NCBI GenBank assembly: GCA_017503575.1
Contig: JAFVSV010000047.1
Location: 1-36,544 of the forward strand
Direction of reading: 5' to 3'
DNA from: Alistipes sp.
GTDB taxonomy: Bacteria; Bacteroidota; Bacteroidia; Bacteroidales; Rikenellaceae
Length of the DNA stretch: 36,544 nt
Position numbers and translations under genes: made by a program. The notes below the pieces were generated by a model. It did not search any database. It was not told the DNA's origin and saw nothing but the letters and a program-made list of their open reading frames with translations. Below, in pieces: positions 28,138 through 36,544 of this stretch (its first letter is position 1; every line of letters starts with the position of its first letter).

Positions 28138-29709
28138 ATGAAAAATATCAAAATTTTAATGATGTCTTTTGTCGCAGTGGCTACACTCGGCTTGAGCTCA
28201 TGCGTTAAAGATTTGGAGACCACTCCTATCGATCCTAACGTACAGCTTCCACAGGACGTGTTGAAGGATGAGGCAGCTTTCGAGGCTTTGCTTGCAAAGT
28301 GCTACCAGGGTCTTGCTTGCTCATCATCTGATGGCGCTAACGGTGGCCCAGATATTAATGGTGTTGACGGTGGTTTCGGTCAGTACCTCCGTGCTTACTT
28401 CAACCTTCAGTGCTTGACCACTGATGAGGCTACTTGCTGCTGGAACGATACTGGTCTTCCAGATATGCACAACATGAACTGGCAGGCATCTAATCAGTTT
28501 GTTGTAGCTATGTACTACCGTATCTTCTATCAGGTAGGTCTTTGCAACGAGCTTATCCGTCAGGTAGAGGCTAACCCTGCTGGCGTTAAGTTCGAGAATA
28601 AGGGCGCTCTTATCGCTGAGGCTCGCGCATTGCGTGCTTTGTCTTACTACCACGCTATCGACTTGTTCGGTAACGTACCTTTCTCTACTGAGAACGATGC
28701 AGTAGGCGCTGTGGGTCCACGTCAGATCAACCGTGCTGACCTCTTCGCTTGGATTGAGAAGGAGTGTAAGGAGCTTATCGAGGGTAACGACCTTGCTGCT
28801 GAGGGTACCAATGTTTACGGCCGTTGCGACAAGGGCTTCGTGAAGATGATTCTTGCAAAGCTCTACCTCAACGCTGAGGTTTACATTGGTGAGGACCGCT
28901 ACACTGAGTGTGCTGCAATCTGCGAGGATTTGATTGCAAAGTATGAGCTCAACGACAGCTTCGCTGCCTTGTTCTGCGCTGATAACCACCTTGAGACAGC
29001 TAACGCTACCTACGGTGCAACAAACGAGATTATCTTCGCTGTTCCTCACGATGGTATCAACACTACATCTTACGGTGGTACTAACTTCCTCATCTTCGCT
29101 GGTACGGGTGGCGATATGAACGCTGCTGAGGCTGGTATCTCTTCTGGTTGGGGTGGTTTGTCAGTAACCAAGCAGGTATCAGAGCGCTACACCGATGGTG
29201 ATGCTCGTGCTATGTTCTTCACTGCTTATGACACTGAGATCGCTGATATCTTCAACTTCACATCGGGTGGTTACAAGTCTACAAAGTTCCGCAACGTTAA
29301 CCACGACGGTACTACTGCACAGACTACAGGTTTCGTAGATACTGACTTCCCATTGTTCCGTGTTGCTGATGCTCACCTTATGTTGGCTGAGTGTGCTGCA
29401 CGTGGCAAGGCTGATCAGGCTAAGGGTCTTGCATCAATCAACGCTGTACGTGAGCGTGCTGGTGTTGCTACTCTTACTTCTTACACTGCTCAGGATGTTC
29501 TTGACGAGCGTTCACGCGAGTTCTTGTGGGAGGGTTGCCGTCGTTCAGACCTTATCCGCTTCGGCCAGTTCACTACTGCTGACTATGTTTGGGAGTACAA
29601 GGGTTCAGTTAAGGAGGGCGCAGCTGTTGCTGACCACCGTAACCTCTTCCCATTGCCACCAGCAGATGTTAACGCAAACTCTAACCTCAAGCAGAACGCT
29701 GGTTACTAA
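28138..29709 (+). CDS. SusD-family surface glycan-binding lipoprotein
   Basis: This 523-residue RagB/SusD lipoprotein has a signal peptide with lipobox LSSC (Cys22), followed by VKDLETTP, typical of surface-exposed SusD proteins. The body shows the TPR-based fold: VAMYYRIFYQVGLCNELIRQV, LIAEARALRALSYYHAIDLFGNVP (the near-invariant helix-turn) and a C-terminal INAVRERAGV, LDERSREFLWEGCRRSDLIRFG, LFPLPPADVNANSNLKQNAGY. It acts as the lid of the SusC barrel and binds the glycan. Same codon bias as susC. The next gene starts 40 nt on. Confidence 0.97.
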   Translation: MKNIKILMMSFVAVATLGLSSCVKDLETTPIDPNVQLPQDVLKDEAAFEALLAKCYQGLACSSSDGANGGPDINGVDGGFGQYLRAYFNLQCLTTDEATCCWNDTGLPDMHNMNWQASNQFVVAMYYRIFYQVGLCNELIRQVEANPAGVKFENKGALIAEARALRALSYYHAIDLFGNVPFSTENDAVGAVGPRQINRADLFAWIEKECKELIEGNDLAAEGTNVYGRCDKGFVKMILAKLYLNAEVYIGEDRYTECAAICEDLIAKYELNDSFAALFCADNHLETANATYGATNEIIFAVPHDGINTTSYGGTNFLIFAGTGGDMNAAEAGISSGWGGLSVTKQVSERYTDGDARAMFFTAYDTEIADIFNFTSGGYKSTKFRNVNHDGTTAQTTGFVDTDFPLFRVADAHLMLAECAARGKADQAKGLASINAVRERAGVATLTSYTAQDVLDERSREFLWEGCRRSDLIRFGQFTTADYVWEYKGSVKEGAAVADHRNLFPLPPADVNANSNLKQNAGY

Positions 29710-29749
29710 TAGATTGTGTTTGTCGTAAAACGAATAAAACTAACACGAA

Positions 29750-32260
29750 ATGAAAAAGTTATTATATAGCATTTTGGCTCTTGCCGGTGTAGCTGTTACA
29801 TCGTGTACGCAGGAGCATATCGATGTGCAGTACATCCCTGAGAATGCTGTTGCTCCTACCTTGGGTGCAATCGAGGGTTGCGACCTTTCGGAGGGTGGCG
29901 CTGACATCGTTGTTGAGTACACCAAGGCTGACTTTGGTGTAGCTACAGCTTCGGCTCATAACCTCTACATCGCAAAGAGCGAGGATATGGCCGACATGAA
30001 GAAGGCTAAGGCTACCTTCACCGATACTACTATCACATTAACTCAGGCCGACATTAACGTCGTAGCTTTGGATTTCGCTGAGGCTGGCTCTGAGGTTGAC
30101 CTCTACTTTGCTGTTGTTGCTAACCTTAACACCGATAAGGGTGCTGCTGTCGCAGGCTCAGACCTTCGTTCGAATGTTGTTAAGGCTACCTTCAAGTCTT
30201 ACGTTGCTGACGTTCTTCCTACCGAGAAGTTCGATAAGGTATGGGTTATCGGTAACTACTGTGGTTGGGATCACGCAAAGACCCAGTTCTTGTTCGACTA
30301 CACCGCATCAGGTAACGTTTACTCAGGTGTGATCGACTTCGCAGATGCTGAGGGCGTATCACTTGCTAACACAGGCTTCAAGCTCACAGGTATCGCAGGT
30401 TGGGATGACACTTGCAACTGGGGTGAGGAGACTAAGGCTACCGAGGCTGATGAGCCTGCTTCTATCCAGCTTATCACTGGTGGCGGCTCACAGGATATCA
30501 TGCGTTATGCTAAGCGTTTCTACGGCTTCGAGTTCGACAAGACCACTTTGGTATTGAAGAAGGCTTGGGGTGCTGACCAGATCGGCATCATTGGCTTGAA
30601 CGGCGACTGGGATAATGATATCGTTATGGAGTACAATCCTAAGTGGACTCGCTTCTATGCAGATATCGACGCTGCTGCTGCTACTGAGATGAAGTTCCGT
30701 GCAGACGCTGGTTGGGACCTCAACTGGGGTGTTGACTGCGCACAGGGTGGCGATAATATCGCTGTTCCTGCTGGTCAGTATCGTGTATACTTCAACCCTG
30801 CAACTGGTCTTATCGAGTTCAACGCTAAGGCTTACGGCACTGAGGAGGATACAGGTGCTGGCGCTGGTACTCCAGATGTTCCAGAGGGTCCTGTAACTGA
30901 GCCAGATCGTTGGGGTGTTGTTGGTACTATCACCGATTGGGGTAATCAGGCTGACCTCTACATGAGCGAGGTAGGCGAGAACCTCTTCGTACGCAATGGT
31001 GTTACTGTTACTGATGCTGATGCCTTCAAGATTCGTTTCAACAACAGTTGGGATGTTAACTATGGTGCAGCTGGCGATGTAGAGCCATTTGCTGTTACTG
31101 TAGGCGAGAAGCTTACTTTGGCTGCTGGTGGTAAGAACCTCTCAGCTCCTGCTGGTACTTACGATATCTACTTCAACATCTCTACATTCGACATCTGGGT
31201 AATGGCCGAGGGCGAGACTCCTAGTGGCGTAGAGGTTAAGACCGTTAAGATCTATGGCGATGTATCGGCTACAGGCTGGACAGAGTGCTGCGCTTGGATT
31301 TGGGACGATGGTGGTGCTAACTACACTGGTGGCAATTGGCCAGGTCAGCTCCTTGAGACTGCTGAGGTTGATGGCAAGACTTACTATGTGTTCAACTGCG
31401 CTCCTGAGATGATTGGTAAGACTGTTTCGGTTATCTTCAACAACAATGATAACGGTGAGCAGACTGTTGATATCACTGGCGTAGCTCTTAACGAAGACGT
31501 AATTATCACTCTTACTGAGAAGGACGGCGCAGGTAAGTGGCTTGCAACTGTTAACGGTGAGGCACCTGTAACTCCAGAGCCTCCCGCAGTTAAGGAGTAC
31601 GGCTTGGTTGGTACTTTGACCAACTGGGGTACTGACCCAGATATCAAGTTCACCGACGCTGGTAACGGCTGCCACACCCTTATGGGTCAGGCACTCACTC
31701 CAGATGATAAGTTCAAGATTCGTCTTTATGGTCAGTGGGTTGATTCTGACAACTACGGTCTTACTGAGGCTGGTGCTGTAGAGATCAACGCTGCTACTAC
31801 TCTTATCACAAGCGGTGGCTCAGCTGATATGTATGTGGCTGTTGCAGGTACTTACGACTTGTATTTCTACCCAGCGACTCTTACTCTCTACGTTATGACC
31901 GAGGGTACTACCCCAGAGGTAGAGGCTCCAGCAGATATGTGGACTATCAAGGGTGACGTTAACGGCACTGCTTGGAATTCAGACATAGCTACCGAGCTTG
32001 TTGATGGTTTGTACGTTGCTAAGAATGTTACTTTCCAGGATTCATGGAACGAGGGTGCTAACTTCAAGGTGCTTAAGAATGGCGCTTGGATGGGCTCAAC
32101 TGCAGGTGGCGTTCACGAGCTTGGTGCTGCTATCGCAATATCTGAGGGCGGTGGTAACATCACTATGAATGTTACTCTCGACACTCCTTACGACATCTAC
32201 ATTGACGGTGCAAACCTTAATGTCTATGTTGTTGAGGCTGGTGCAACTCCTGCAATCTAA
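29750..32260 (+). CDS. Multi-module SusE/SusF-like surface glycan-binding lipoprotein
   Basis: This 836-residue lipoprotein (lipobox VTSC, Cys19) is about twice the usual length for SusE or SusF. After an N-terminal SusE Ig-like domain (~35-152) I count five SusE/F-type modules, at about 162-271, 277-361, 387-490, 615-722 and 730-836. Their recurring pattern is W-x-[VI]-x-G-[TDN] at the start and Y-D-I/L-Y-F near the end. Between the third and fourth lies a CBM26-like module (~498-600), with KIYGDVSATGWTECCAWIWD, GGNWPGQLLE and VIFNNNDNGEQTVDI. Many Trp suit alpha-glucan stacking. It probably binds starch-like polymer at the surface with SusC/SusD. Module boundaries are by eye. Codon bias matches susC/susD. 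Confidence 0.88.
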   Translation: MKKLLYSILALAGVAVTSCTQEHIDVQYIPENAVAPTLGAIEGCDLSEGGADIVVEYTKADFGVATASAHNLYIAKSEDMADMKKAKATFTDTTITLTQADINVVALDFAEAGSEVDLYFAVVANLNTDKGAAVAGSDLRSNVVKATFKSYVADVLPTEKFDKVWVIGNYCGWDHAKTQFLFDYTASGNVYSGVIDFADAEGVSLANTGFKLTGIAGWDDTCNWGEETKATEADEPASIQLITGGGSQDIMRYAKRFYGFEFDKTTLVLKKAWGADQIGIIGLNGDWDNDIVMEYNPKWTRFYADIDAAAATEMKFRADAGWDLNWGVDCAQGGDNIAVPAGQYRVYFNPATGLIEFNAKAYGTEEDTGAGAGTPDVPEGPVTEPDRWGVVGTITDWGNQADLYMSEVGENLFVRNGVTVTDADAFKIRFNNSWDVNYGAAGDVEPFAVTVGEKLTLAAGGKNLSAPAGTYDIYFNISTFDIWVMAEGETPSGVEVKTVKIYGDVSATGWTECCAWIWDDGGANYTGGNWPGQLLETAEVDGKTYYVFNCAPEMIGKTVSVIFNNNDNGEQTVDITGVALNEDVIITLTEKDGAGKWLATVNGEAPVTPEPPAVKEYGLVGTLTNWGTDPDIKFTDAGNGCHTLMGQALTPDDKFKIRLYGQWVDSDNYGLTEAGAVEINAATTLITSGGSADMYVAVAGTYDLYFYPATLTLYVMTEGTTPEVEAPADMWTIKGDVNGTAWNSDIATELVDGLYVAKNVTFQDSWNEGANFKVLKNGAWMGSTAGGVHELGAAIAISEGGGNITMNVTLDTPYDIYIDGANLNVYVVEAGATPAI

Positions 32261-32269
32261 TTCCTATTA

Positions 32270-32336
32270 ATAGTATCGCGTGCGCAGGCGCGCGATACTA
32301 TCCCTTGGTCGGGCGGCTTTGATCGGCTTCCCGACC
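32270..32336 (+). terminator. Tandem hairpins between the SusE/F-like and GH53 genes
   Basis: ATAGTATCGCG (32270-32280) pairs with its complement at 32291-32301 around 10 nt. GGTCGGG (32307-32313) pairs with CCCGACC (32330-32336) around 16 nt. No T-run follows either, and the next gene begins 21 nt later. A step-down or processing element inside the operon is more likely than a full terminator. Confidence 0.5.
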
Positions 32337-32357
32337 CCTAATTAAAAGAGGCCGACT

Positions 32358-33629
32358 ATGAAAAAACTTCTATGGGCAATGTTGCCCCTTGCAATGCTCG
32401 CTATGGTTGCGTGTGGCGGCAGTGACGAACCTATAATCCCCGATGATCCAAATAAGGAGAATCCCGAGCCAGAGCCCGAGCCCGAACCCGAGCCTACCCC
32501 CGAGAGCGATAAGTTCTACAAGGGTACGACCATGTCGTTTGCCAACTACATGATCGACTTCGGCTTGGAGTACCGCGAGAATGGCGAGGTGACAAACCCC
32601 TATACCTCTATCAAAAATCATGGTGCAAACATCGTGCGCTTGCAGCTCGACCGTCAGCCATTTGCCGAGATTAACGGTGTGACGATAGATTGGCAGCAGA
32701 TGCCTCGTGTCATTGAGGATGCCAAGATGGCATTGGCCGAGGGTATGGATATCATGCTCACCTTGAAACCCGACTACGACAAGTACTCATCAACGGGTGC
32801 TACGCATAACAACATACCAGAAGATTGGAAGTCGTGCGACGAGGTGACACTCGGTGGTAATATCTATAACTGGGTGCTCGAGTCGTTGGAGACGCTTCAT
32901 GCCGAGGGCATAGACCCCAAGATTGTGGCTGTGGGTAACGAGGTGAACATCGGCTTTATGCTCAACGGAGCACACGATGGCGCACGCACAGCACGCCTAC
33001 TCAACTATGGTCATACGGCGGTACGCGACTTTGCGCGTAAGTACGACCTTGAGATTCTCTCGGCACTACATATCGCCAACCCCGCAAAGCTCGGCTATGT
33101 GGATACATATACGCAGAATGGCTGTACGAACTATGATATCATCGCCTTGTCGTGGTATCCGGGCACAAACATCGGCCACTCTATGGGCTCGTACGCCAAC
33201 TTCGAGGCGTTGGGTAAGGCCATGCAGACGAAGTATGGCAAGCGCATAATGATTCTTGAGACTGCGCACTCGTTCACCACAGGTACGGTAAATGGCACTT
33301 GGATGGGCGATTGGTGCGACAACTCATACAACTATCCCGATTGGAACGATGCAACGAATGCTACTAACTATACCCCCGCCAAGCAGCGTGAGTGGTTGAG
33401 GGCGTTGGCCGAGGATGTGAAGCGCGGTGGTGGCATTGGCGTTATCACATGGGGTACGGAGTCATTACCCGACCTACTCACTGGCAAGGCACAGGGGCAC
33501 GGCACAGGACTATATACCTATCCTGCGGCGTGGGGCTACGGCTCAACGTGGGAGAATAACTCCTATTGGGACTTTACAAACCAGAACAATCTGCACGAGG
33601 GCATCGACTGGATGATGGATGTCGAGTAG
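32358..33629 (+). CDS. GH53 endo-beta-1,4-galactanase lipoprotein
   Basis: This 423-residue protein has lipobox MVAC (Cys19), then GGSDEP and a Pro-Glu repeat linker (PEPEPEPEPEPTPE, residues 37-50). The catalytic domain has GH53 hallmarks: an N-terminal FYKGTTMSFANYMIDFG, VAVGNEVNIGFMLNG (acid/base Glu195), ILSALHIANP, DIIALSWYPG, IMILETAHSF (nucleophile Glu301), a region aligned with the usual YPATPAGQ block (YTPAKQREWLRALA), and GIGVITWGTESLPD. GH53 enzymes cut beta-1,4-galactan, the side chain of type I arabinogalactan in pectin. In this otherwise alpha-glucan-type locus this is unexpected. Surface location is inferred from the lipoprotein signal. It follows a pair of hairpins and precedes the first GH13 by 46 nt. 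Confidence 0.85.
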   Translation: MKKLLWAMLPLAMLAMVACGGSDEPIIPDDPNKENPEPEPEPEPEPTPESDKFYKGTTMSFANYMIDFGLEYRENGEVTNPYTSIKNHGANIVRLQLDRQPFAEINGVTIDWQQMPRVIEDAKMALAEGMDIMLTLKPDYDKYSSTGATHNNIPEDWKSCDEVTLGGNIYNWVLESLETLHAEGIDPKIVAVGNEVNIGFMLNGAHDGARTARLLNYGHTAVRDFARKYDLEILSALHIANPAKLGYVDTYTQNGCTNYDIIALSWYPGTNIGHSMGSYANFEALGKAMQTKYGKRIMILETAHSFTTGTVNGTWMGDWCDNSYNYPDWNDATNATNYTPAKQREWLRALAEDVKRGGGIGVITWGTESLPDLLTGKAQGHGTGLYTYPAAWGYGSTWENNSYWDFTNQNNLHEGIDWMMDVE

Positions 33630-33675
33630 TGCGTGGCGTAGATACGAAGAGTAAAAATCATAAAACATAAAGTAT

Positions 33676-35886
33676 ATGCAGTTTAAGAGTTTAGCACTAT
33701 CGGCTGTGGCCCTCTCGATGGCCATGGTTGGTTGTGGTGGCGAGAAGCCAAAGGATAAGTCGCAGGAGTCGCAGGAGGTGCAGCAGACACAGCAGGACGC
33801 TGTTGTTGCCGACGACGAGGCGCAGCAGCTCGACAAACAATTCGAGCTTGGTAACATGGATACTGTAATCCCTCTCTACATCGACGAGAAGGTTGCAGAA
33901 CACTACCTTACGGACTACTATCCACAGTGGGTGGGTGCCGATAAGGTTACTACCGACGATGAGCGTATCAAGCTCACCAAGTTGGCAGACGATTGGTCTA
34001 CATTTGCAATCTCGACTACCGCCGAGGAGCTCGTATCGACCATTGACGTATGGCATGGCGAGTCGAAGCTATCTATCGTGGTGCTTGCAGGCGAGCGCGA
34101 TACCGATGATAGCTATATGTCTACTATAGGCGTTGAGGATGACCGTATCGTTGTTGAGGCTACGGAGCCTGTAACCGATGTTGTGGCAATGTGGCAGAAC
34201 ATACGCCTCGACGATGTTAAGTTCGATGGTCGCACCATTAGTGTTGCTATCCCAGCATACGCCAACGAATATAAGCGTTCGGCAATTCGCATCTTTGCAT
34301 CTTCGGAGGATGGTCGTTTCAACGATATATTGCTCCCCTTGGAGTATGGCAAGGTCGTAACCAACGTCGAGCAACTTGAGCGTACCGACCACCATGCTCA
34401 GATTCTATACTCGTTGATGATCGACCGCTTCAACAATGGTAATACGGCTAATGACTGGAAGATTAACTCTCCCGAGGTGTTGGATAAGGTTGACTATCAG
34501 GGTGGCGATATCGCAGGTATCACCGCGAAGATTGAGGATGGCTTCTTCACCGACCTTGGCGTCACAACAATCTGGATCTCGCCTATTACGCAGAATCCAG
34601 ATGACGCATGGGGACAGAACGTAGATCCTGATACCAAATTCTCTGGCTATCATGGCTATTGGCCTATCTACAATACAAAGGTGGACTATCGCTTTGGTAC
34701 CGACGAGGAGCTTCGCACCATGCTTGCTACGGCGCACGATGATCAGAAGAACGTAATCCTTGATTATGTGGCTAACCACCTACATATCAACTCACCAGTG
34801 CTCAAGGAGCATCCCGACTGGACTACGGAGCTTATGTTGCCCGACGGCCGTAAGAATATCGGTCAGTGGGATGGTGAGACACGTCTTACAACATGGTTCG
34901 ATGAGCATATCCCAACCCTTGACACTCGTCGTGAGGAGGTGTGCGAGCCTATGACAGATACAGCCCTATACTGGGTGCGTAACTTCGACTTTGATGGCTA
35001 CCGTCACGATGCTTGTAAGCATATTCCATTGAACTACTGGCGTATGCTCACGCATAAGATGAAGTCGTCGATGCCCGACCGTAAGCTCTGGCAGATTGGC
35101 GAGACCTATGGCGATGTGTCGCTCATCGGCTCGTATGTTAAGAGCGGTATGATTGATGCGCAGTTCGACTTCAACATCTACCACACATCACGCGATGTCA
35201 TCGTTGACAAGAGCCGCTCTATGCGCGATATCGTAGCTGAGGTAGAGCGCTCGGAGGCAGCCTACGGCTCACACCACACCATGGGTAATATCACAGGTAA
35301 CCATGATAAGCCACGCTTCATCTCGTTGGCAGGTGGCGACATGTCGCTATGGTGCCCCGATGATAAGTGGGAGGGCTGGCACCGTGAGGTAGGTGTAGGC
35401 GATATGGATAAGGGACATGCTGGCCTGCAGCTATTGAAGGCTATCATCACCACTATACCTGGTGTTCCATGTATCTACCAGGGTGATGAGTATGGTGTTC
35501 CTGGTGCTAACGACCCCGATAACCGCGATATGATGACCTTCACCTGCGCTAACGACTACCAGGTGCGTGAGTATGAGCAGACTAAGGCTCTCTTCCACAA
35601 CCGTCGTAACTCAATGCCTTTGATGTATGGTGATTACCGTACGCTATATGTCGACGATGAGGCATGGGTATTCCTTCGTCATTATATGGGCGACTGGGTT
35701 GTCGTTGCCATCAACGTGCGTGACGAGGTTAAGAGTATTAACGTTGAGCTCCCCGCATTTGCCAAGTGTGGCAACCTCACTACGGCTGTCGCTACCGATG
35801 GCGCTGAGGTTAAGTGCTTGGGCAACGGCAAGATTGAGGTCGAAGTGCCAGCATACGGCTATGGCATATTCCAGAACATAAAGTAA
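33676..35886 (+). CDS. GH13 alpha-amylase-family lipoprotein
   Basis: This 736-residue protein has lipobox MVGC (Cys20) and a Gln/Glu-rich spacer (SQESQEVQQTQQD). An N-terminal beta-rich domain (~60-235) resembles the extra domain of neopullulanase-type enzymes. The GH13 barrel follows, with region I ILDYVANHL, region II GYRHDACKHIP (nucleophile Asp445), region III WQIGETYG (acid/base Glu476) and region IV GNITGNHDKPR (Asp544). All three catalytic residues are present. A C-terminal beta domain (AWVFLRHYMGDWVVVAINV) completes it. It probably cleaves alpha-1,4 (and perhaps alpha-1,6) glucosidic bonds in starch or pullulan-like glucans at the cell surface. A second GH13 gene begins 23 nt later. 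Confidence 0.94.
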   Translation: MQFKSLALSAVALSMAMVGCGGEKPKDKSQESQEVQQTQQDAVVADDEAQQLDKQFELGNMDTVIPLYIDEKVAEHYLTDYYPQWVGADKVTTDDERIKLTKLADDWSTFAISTTAEELVSTIDVWHGESKLSIVVLAGERDTDDSYMSTIGVEDDRIVVEATEPVTDVVAMWQNIRLDDVKFDGRTISVAIPAYANEYKRSAIRIFASSEDGRFNDILLPLEYGKVVTNVEQLERTDHHAQILYSLMIDRFNNGNTANDWKINSPEVLDKVDYQGGDIAGITAKIEDGFFTDLGVTTIWISPITQNPDDAWGQNVDPDTKFSGYHGYWPIYNTKVDYRFGTDEELRTMLATAHDDQKNVILDYVANHLHINSPVLKEHPDWTTELMLPDGRKNIGQWDGETRLTTWFDEHIPTLDTRREEVCEPMTDTALYWVRNFDFDGYRHDACKHIPLNYWRMLTHKMKSSMPDRKLWQIGETYGDVSLIGSYVKSGMIDAQFDFNIYHTSRDVIVDKSRSMRDIVAEVERSEAAYGSHHTMGNITGNHDKPRFISLAGGDMSLWCPDDKWEGWHREVGVGDMDKGHAGLQLLKAIITTIPGVPCIYQGDEYGVPGANDPDNRDMMTFTCANDYQVREYEQTKALFHNRRNSMPLMYGDYRTLYVDDEAWVFLRHYMGDWVVVAINVRDEVKSINVELPAFAKCGNLTTAVATDGAEVKCLGNGKIEVEVPAYGYGIFQNIK

Positions 35887-35909
35887 AACATAAACTAACA
35901 TAAACAGAT

Positions 35910-36544
35910 ATGAAAAAGTTACTATCAATTGTAGCGATGTTTGCTGCCGTAACAATGGTGGCGTGTGGCGGCGGCCAGAAGAAATCGAGCGAGCAAGCAG
36001 CAGATGCTTGCTGCGATAAGGCGTGTGTCGCATGTGAGTTCGACAAGTTTAACTCAGTAGTCTATGAGCTTAATATTCGCCAGGCTACCGAGGAGGGTAC
36101 CTTTGCTGCTGCGGAGAAGTATCTCCCAGAGTTGAAGGCAATGGGTGTAGATATCGTATGGCTTATGCCTATCAGCCCTATTGGCGTTGATGGCCGTAAG
36201 GGTACACTTGGCTCATACTACTCGATTATCGACTATAAGGCTATCAACCCAGAGTTTGGTACCATGGAGGACTTCGACCACTTCCTTGCTACGGCTCACG
36301 ACCTTGGCCTCAAGGTTATCATCGACTGGGTTGCTAACCACACATCACGCGATGCTAACTGGTGGAAAGAGGGTAAGAAGGATTGGTACGTCATGGATGA
36401 GAGTACTGGCCTTCCTATCGTAGAGTACGATTGGACAGATATCGCAAAGCTCAACTACGAGAATGAGGATATACGCGCTGCTATGCTCGACGCATTGAAG
36501 TTCTGGATTGAGAAGGGCGTTGATGGCTACCGTTGCGATGTTGC
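35910..36544 (+). CDS. GH13 alpha-amylase-family lipoprotein, 5' part, Cys-rich N-terminus
   Basis: This gene is cut by the window end after 211 codons. The start ATG is at 35910, 23 nt after the previous GH13 stop. The signal peptide ends in MVAC (Cys19). A short spacer carries a cluster of cysteines (CCDKACVAC, residues 34-42), which is unusual for this family. The barrel follows, with VYELNIRQATEEGTFAAAEK, VWLMPISPIGVDGRKGTLGSYYSI, region I VIIDWVANHTS and the start of region II, VDGYRCDVA, which carries the nucleophile Asp210. The rest of the catalytic set lies outside the window. It probably hydrolyses alpha-glucans with the preceding enzyme. Confidence 0.92.
   Translation, partial: MKKLLSIVAMFAAVTMVACGGGQKKSSEQAADACCDKACVACEFDKFNSVVYELNIRQATEEGTFAAAEKYLPELKAMGVDIVWLMPISPIGVDGRKGTLGSYYSIIDYKAINPEFGTMEDFDHFLATAHDLGLKVIIDWVANHTSRDANWWKEGKKDWYVMDESTGLPIVEYDWTDIAKLNYENEDIRAAMLDALKFWIEKGVDGYRCDV

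Noticed and set aside
28324..29049. 241-residue antisense open frame across the SusD gene
   Set aside because: It lies wholly inside a certain SusD gene with strong codon bias on the other strand, has no recognisable domain, and such frames arise from the biased codons.

Overview
The window is chromosomal DNA from a member of the Bacteroidota, most likely order Bacteroidales. The evidence is a SusC/SusD polysaccharide utilisation locus, BACON-domain lipoproteins, an Omp28-type protein, Bacteroidetes-style promoters (TAnnTTTG -7 boxes, two with a TTTA or TTTG element 19 bp upstream) and lipoproteins with acidic residues just after the lipid-bearing Cys. The genus cannot be fixed from this. No rRNA, tRNA, CRISPR array, insertion sequence or phage gene was seen.

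Layout. (1) 1-2352, plus strand: the 3' end of a TonB/TolA-like gene, a DUF1573 protein, a metallo-beta-lactamase-fold hydrolase and trmD. They end at a perfect 30-bp palindromic terminator shared with a convergent NAD-dependent epimerase. (2) 2396-4758: that epimerase, which carries five 11-residue repeats at its C-terminus, and a divergently transcribed AraC-family regulator, separated by a block of repeated operator-like half-sites. (3) 4830-7753: lpxB, a small FAH-fold protein and queA, tightly packed. (4) 7821-12177: a GH2 beta-galactosidase 1 nt downstream of a nitroreductase gene (minus strand), and a divergent lipocalin. (5) 12300-20449, minus strand: six closely spaced genes reading wza-like, wzc-like BY-kinase, HAD phosphatase-like, then three BACON-domain lipoproteins, with no glycosyltransferases. 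A palindrome overlaps the promoter and a hairpin closes the unit. (6) 20609-22767, minus strand: a LytTR response regulator and its LytS-type kinase. (7) 23143-36544, plus strand: a starch-type utilisation locus with a GPH-family sugar transporter, SusC, SusD, a long SusE/F-like protein with a CBM26-like module, a GH53 endo-galactanase and two GH13 enzymes. The last GH13 runs off the window.

How the parts fit. Region 7 reads as capture, surface cleavage and import of an alpha-glucan, with SusC/D/E at the outer membrane, GH13 enzymes outside or in the periplasm and the transporter at the inner membrane. The GH53 is the odd member, because it attacks beta-1,4-galactan. Region 5 is the most unusual part: an exopolysaccharide export/kinase pair that appears co-transcribed with predicted surface lipoproteins carrying SusE/F-like, BACON, thioredoxin-like and an unnamed recurring domain. 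This suggests a surface polysaccharide module that is not a standard capsule locus.
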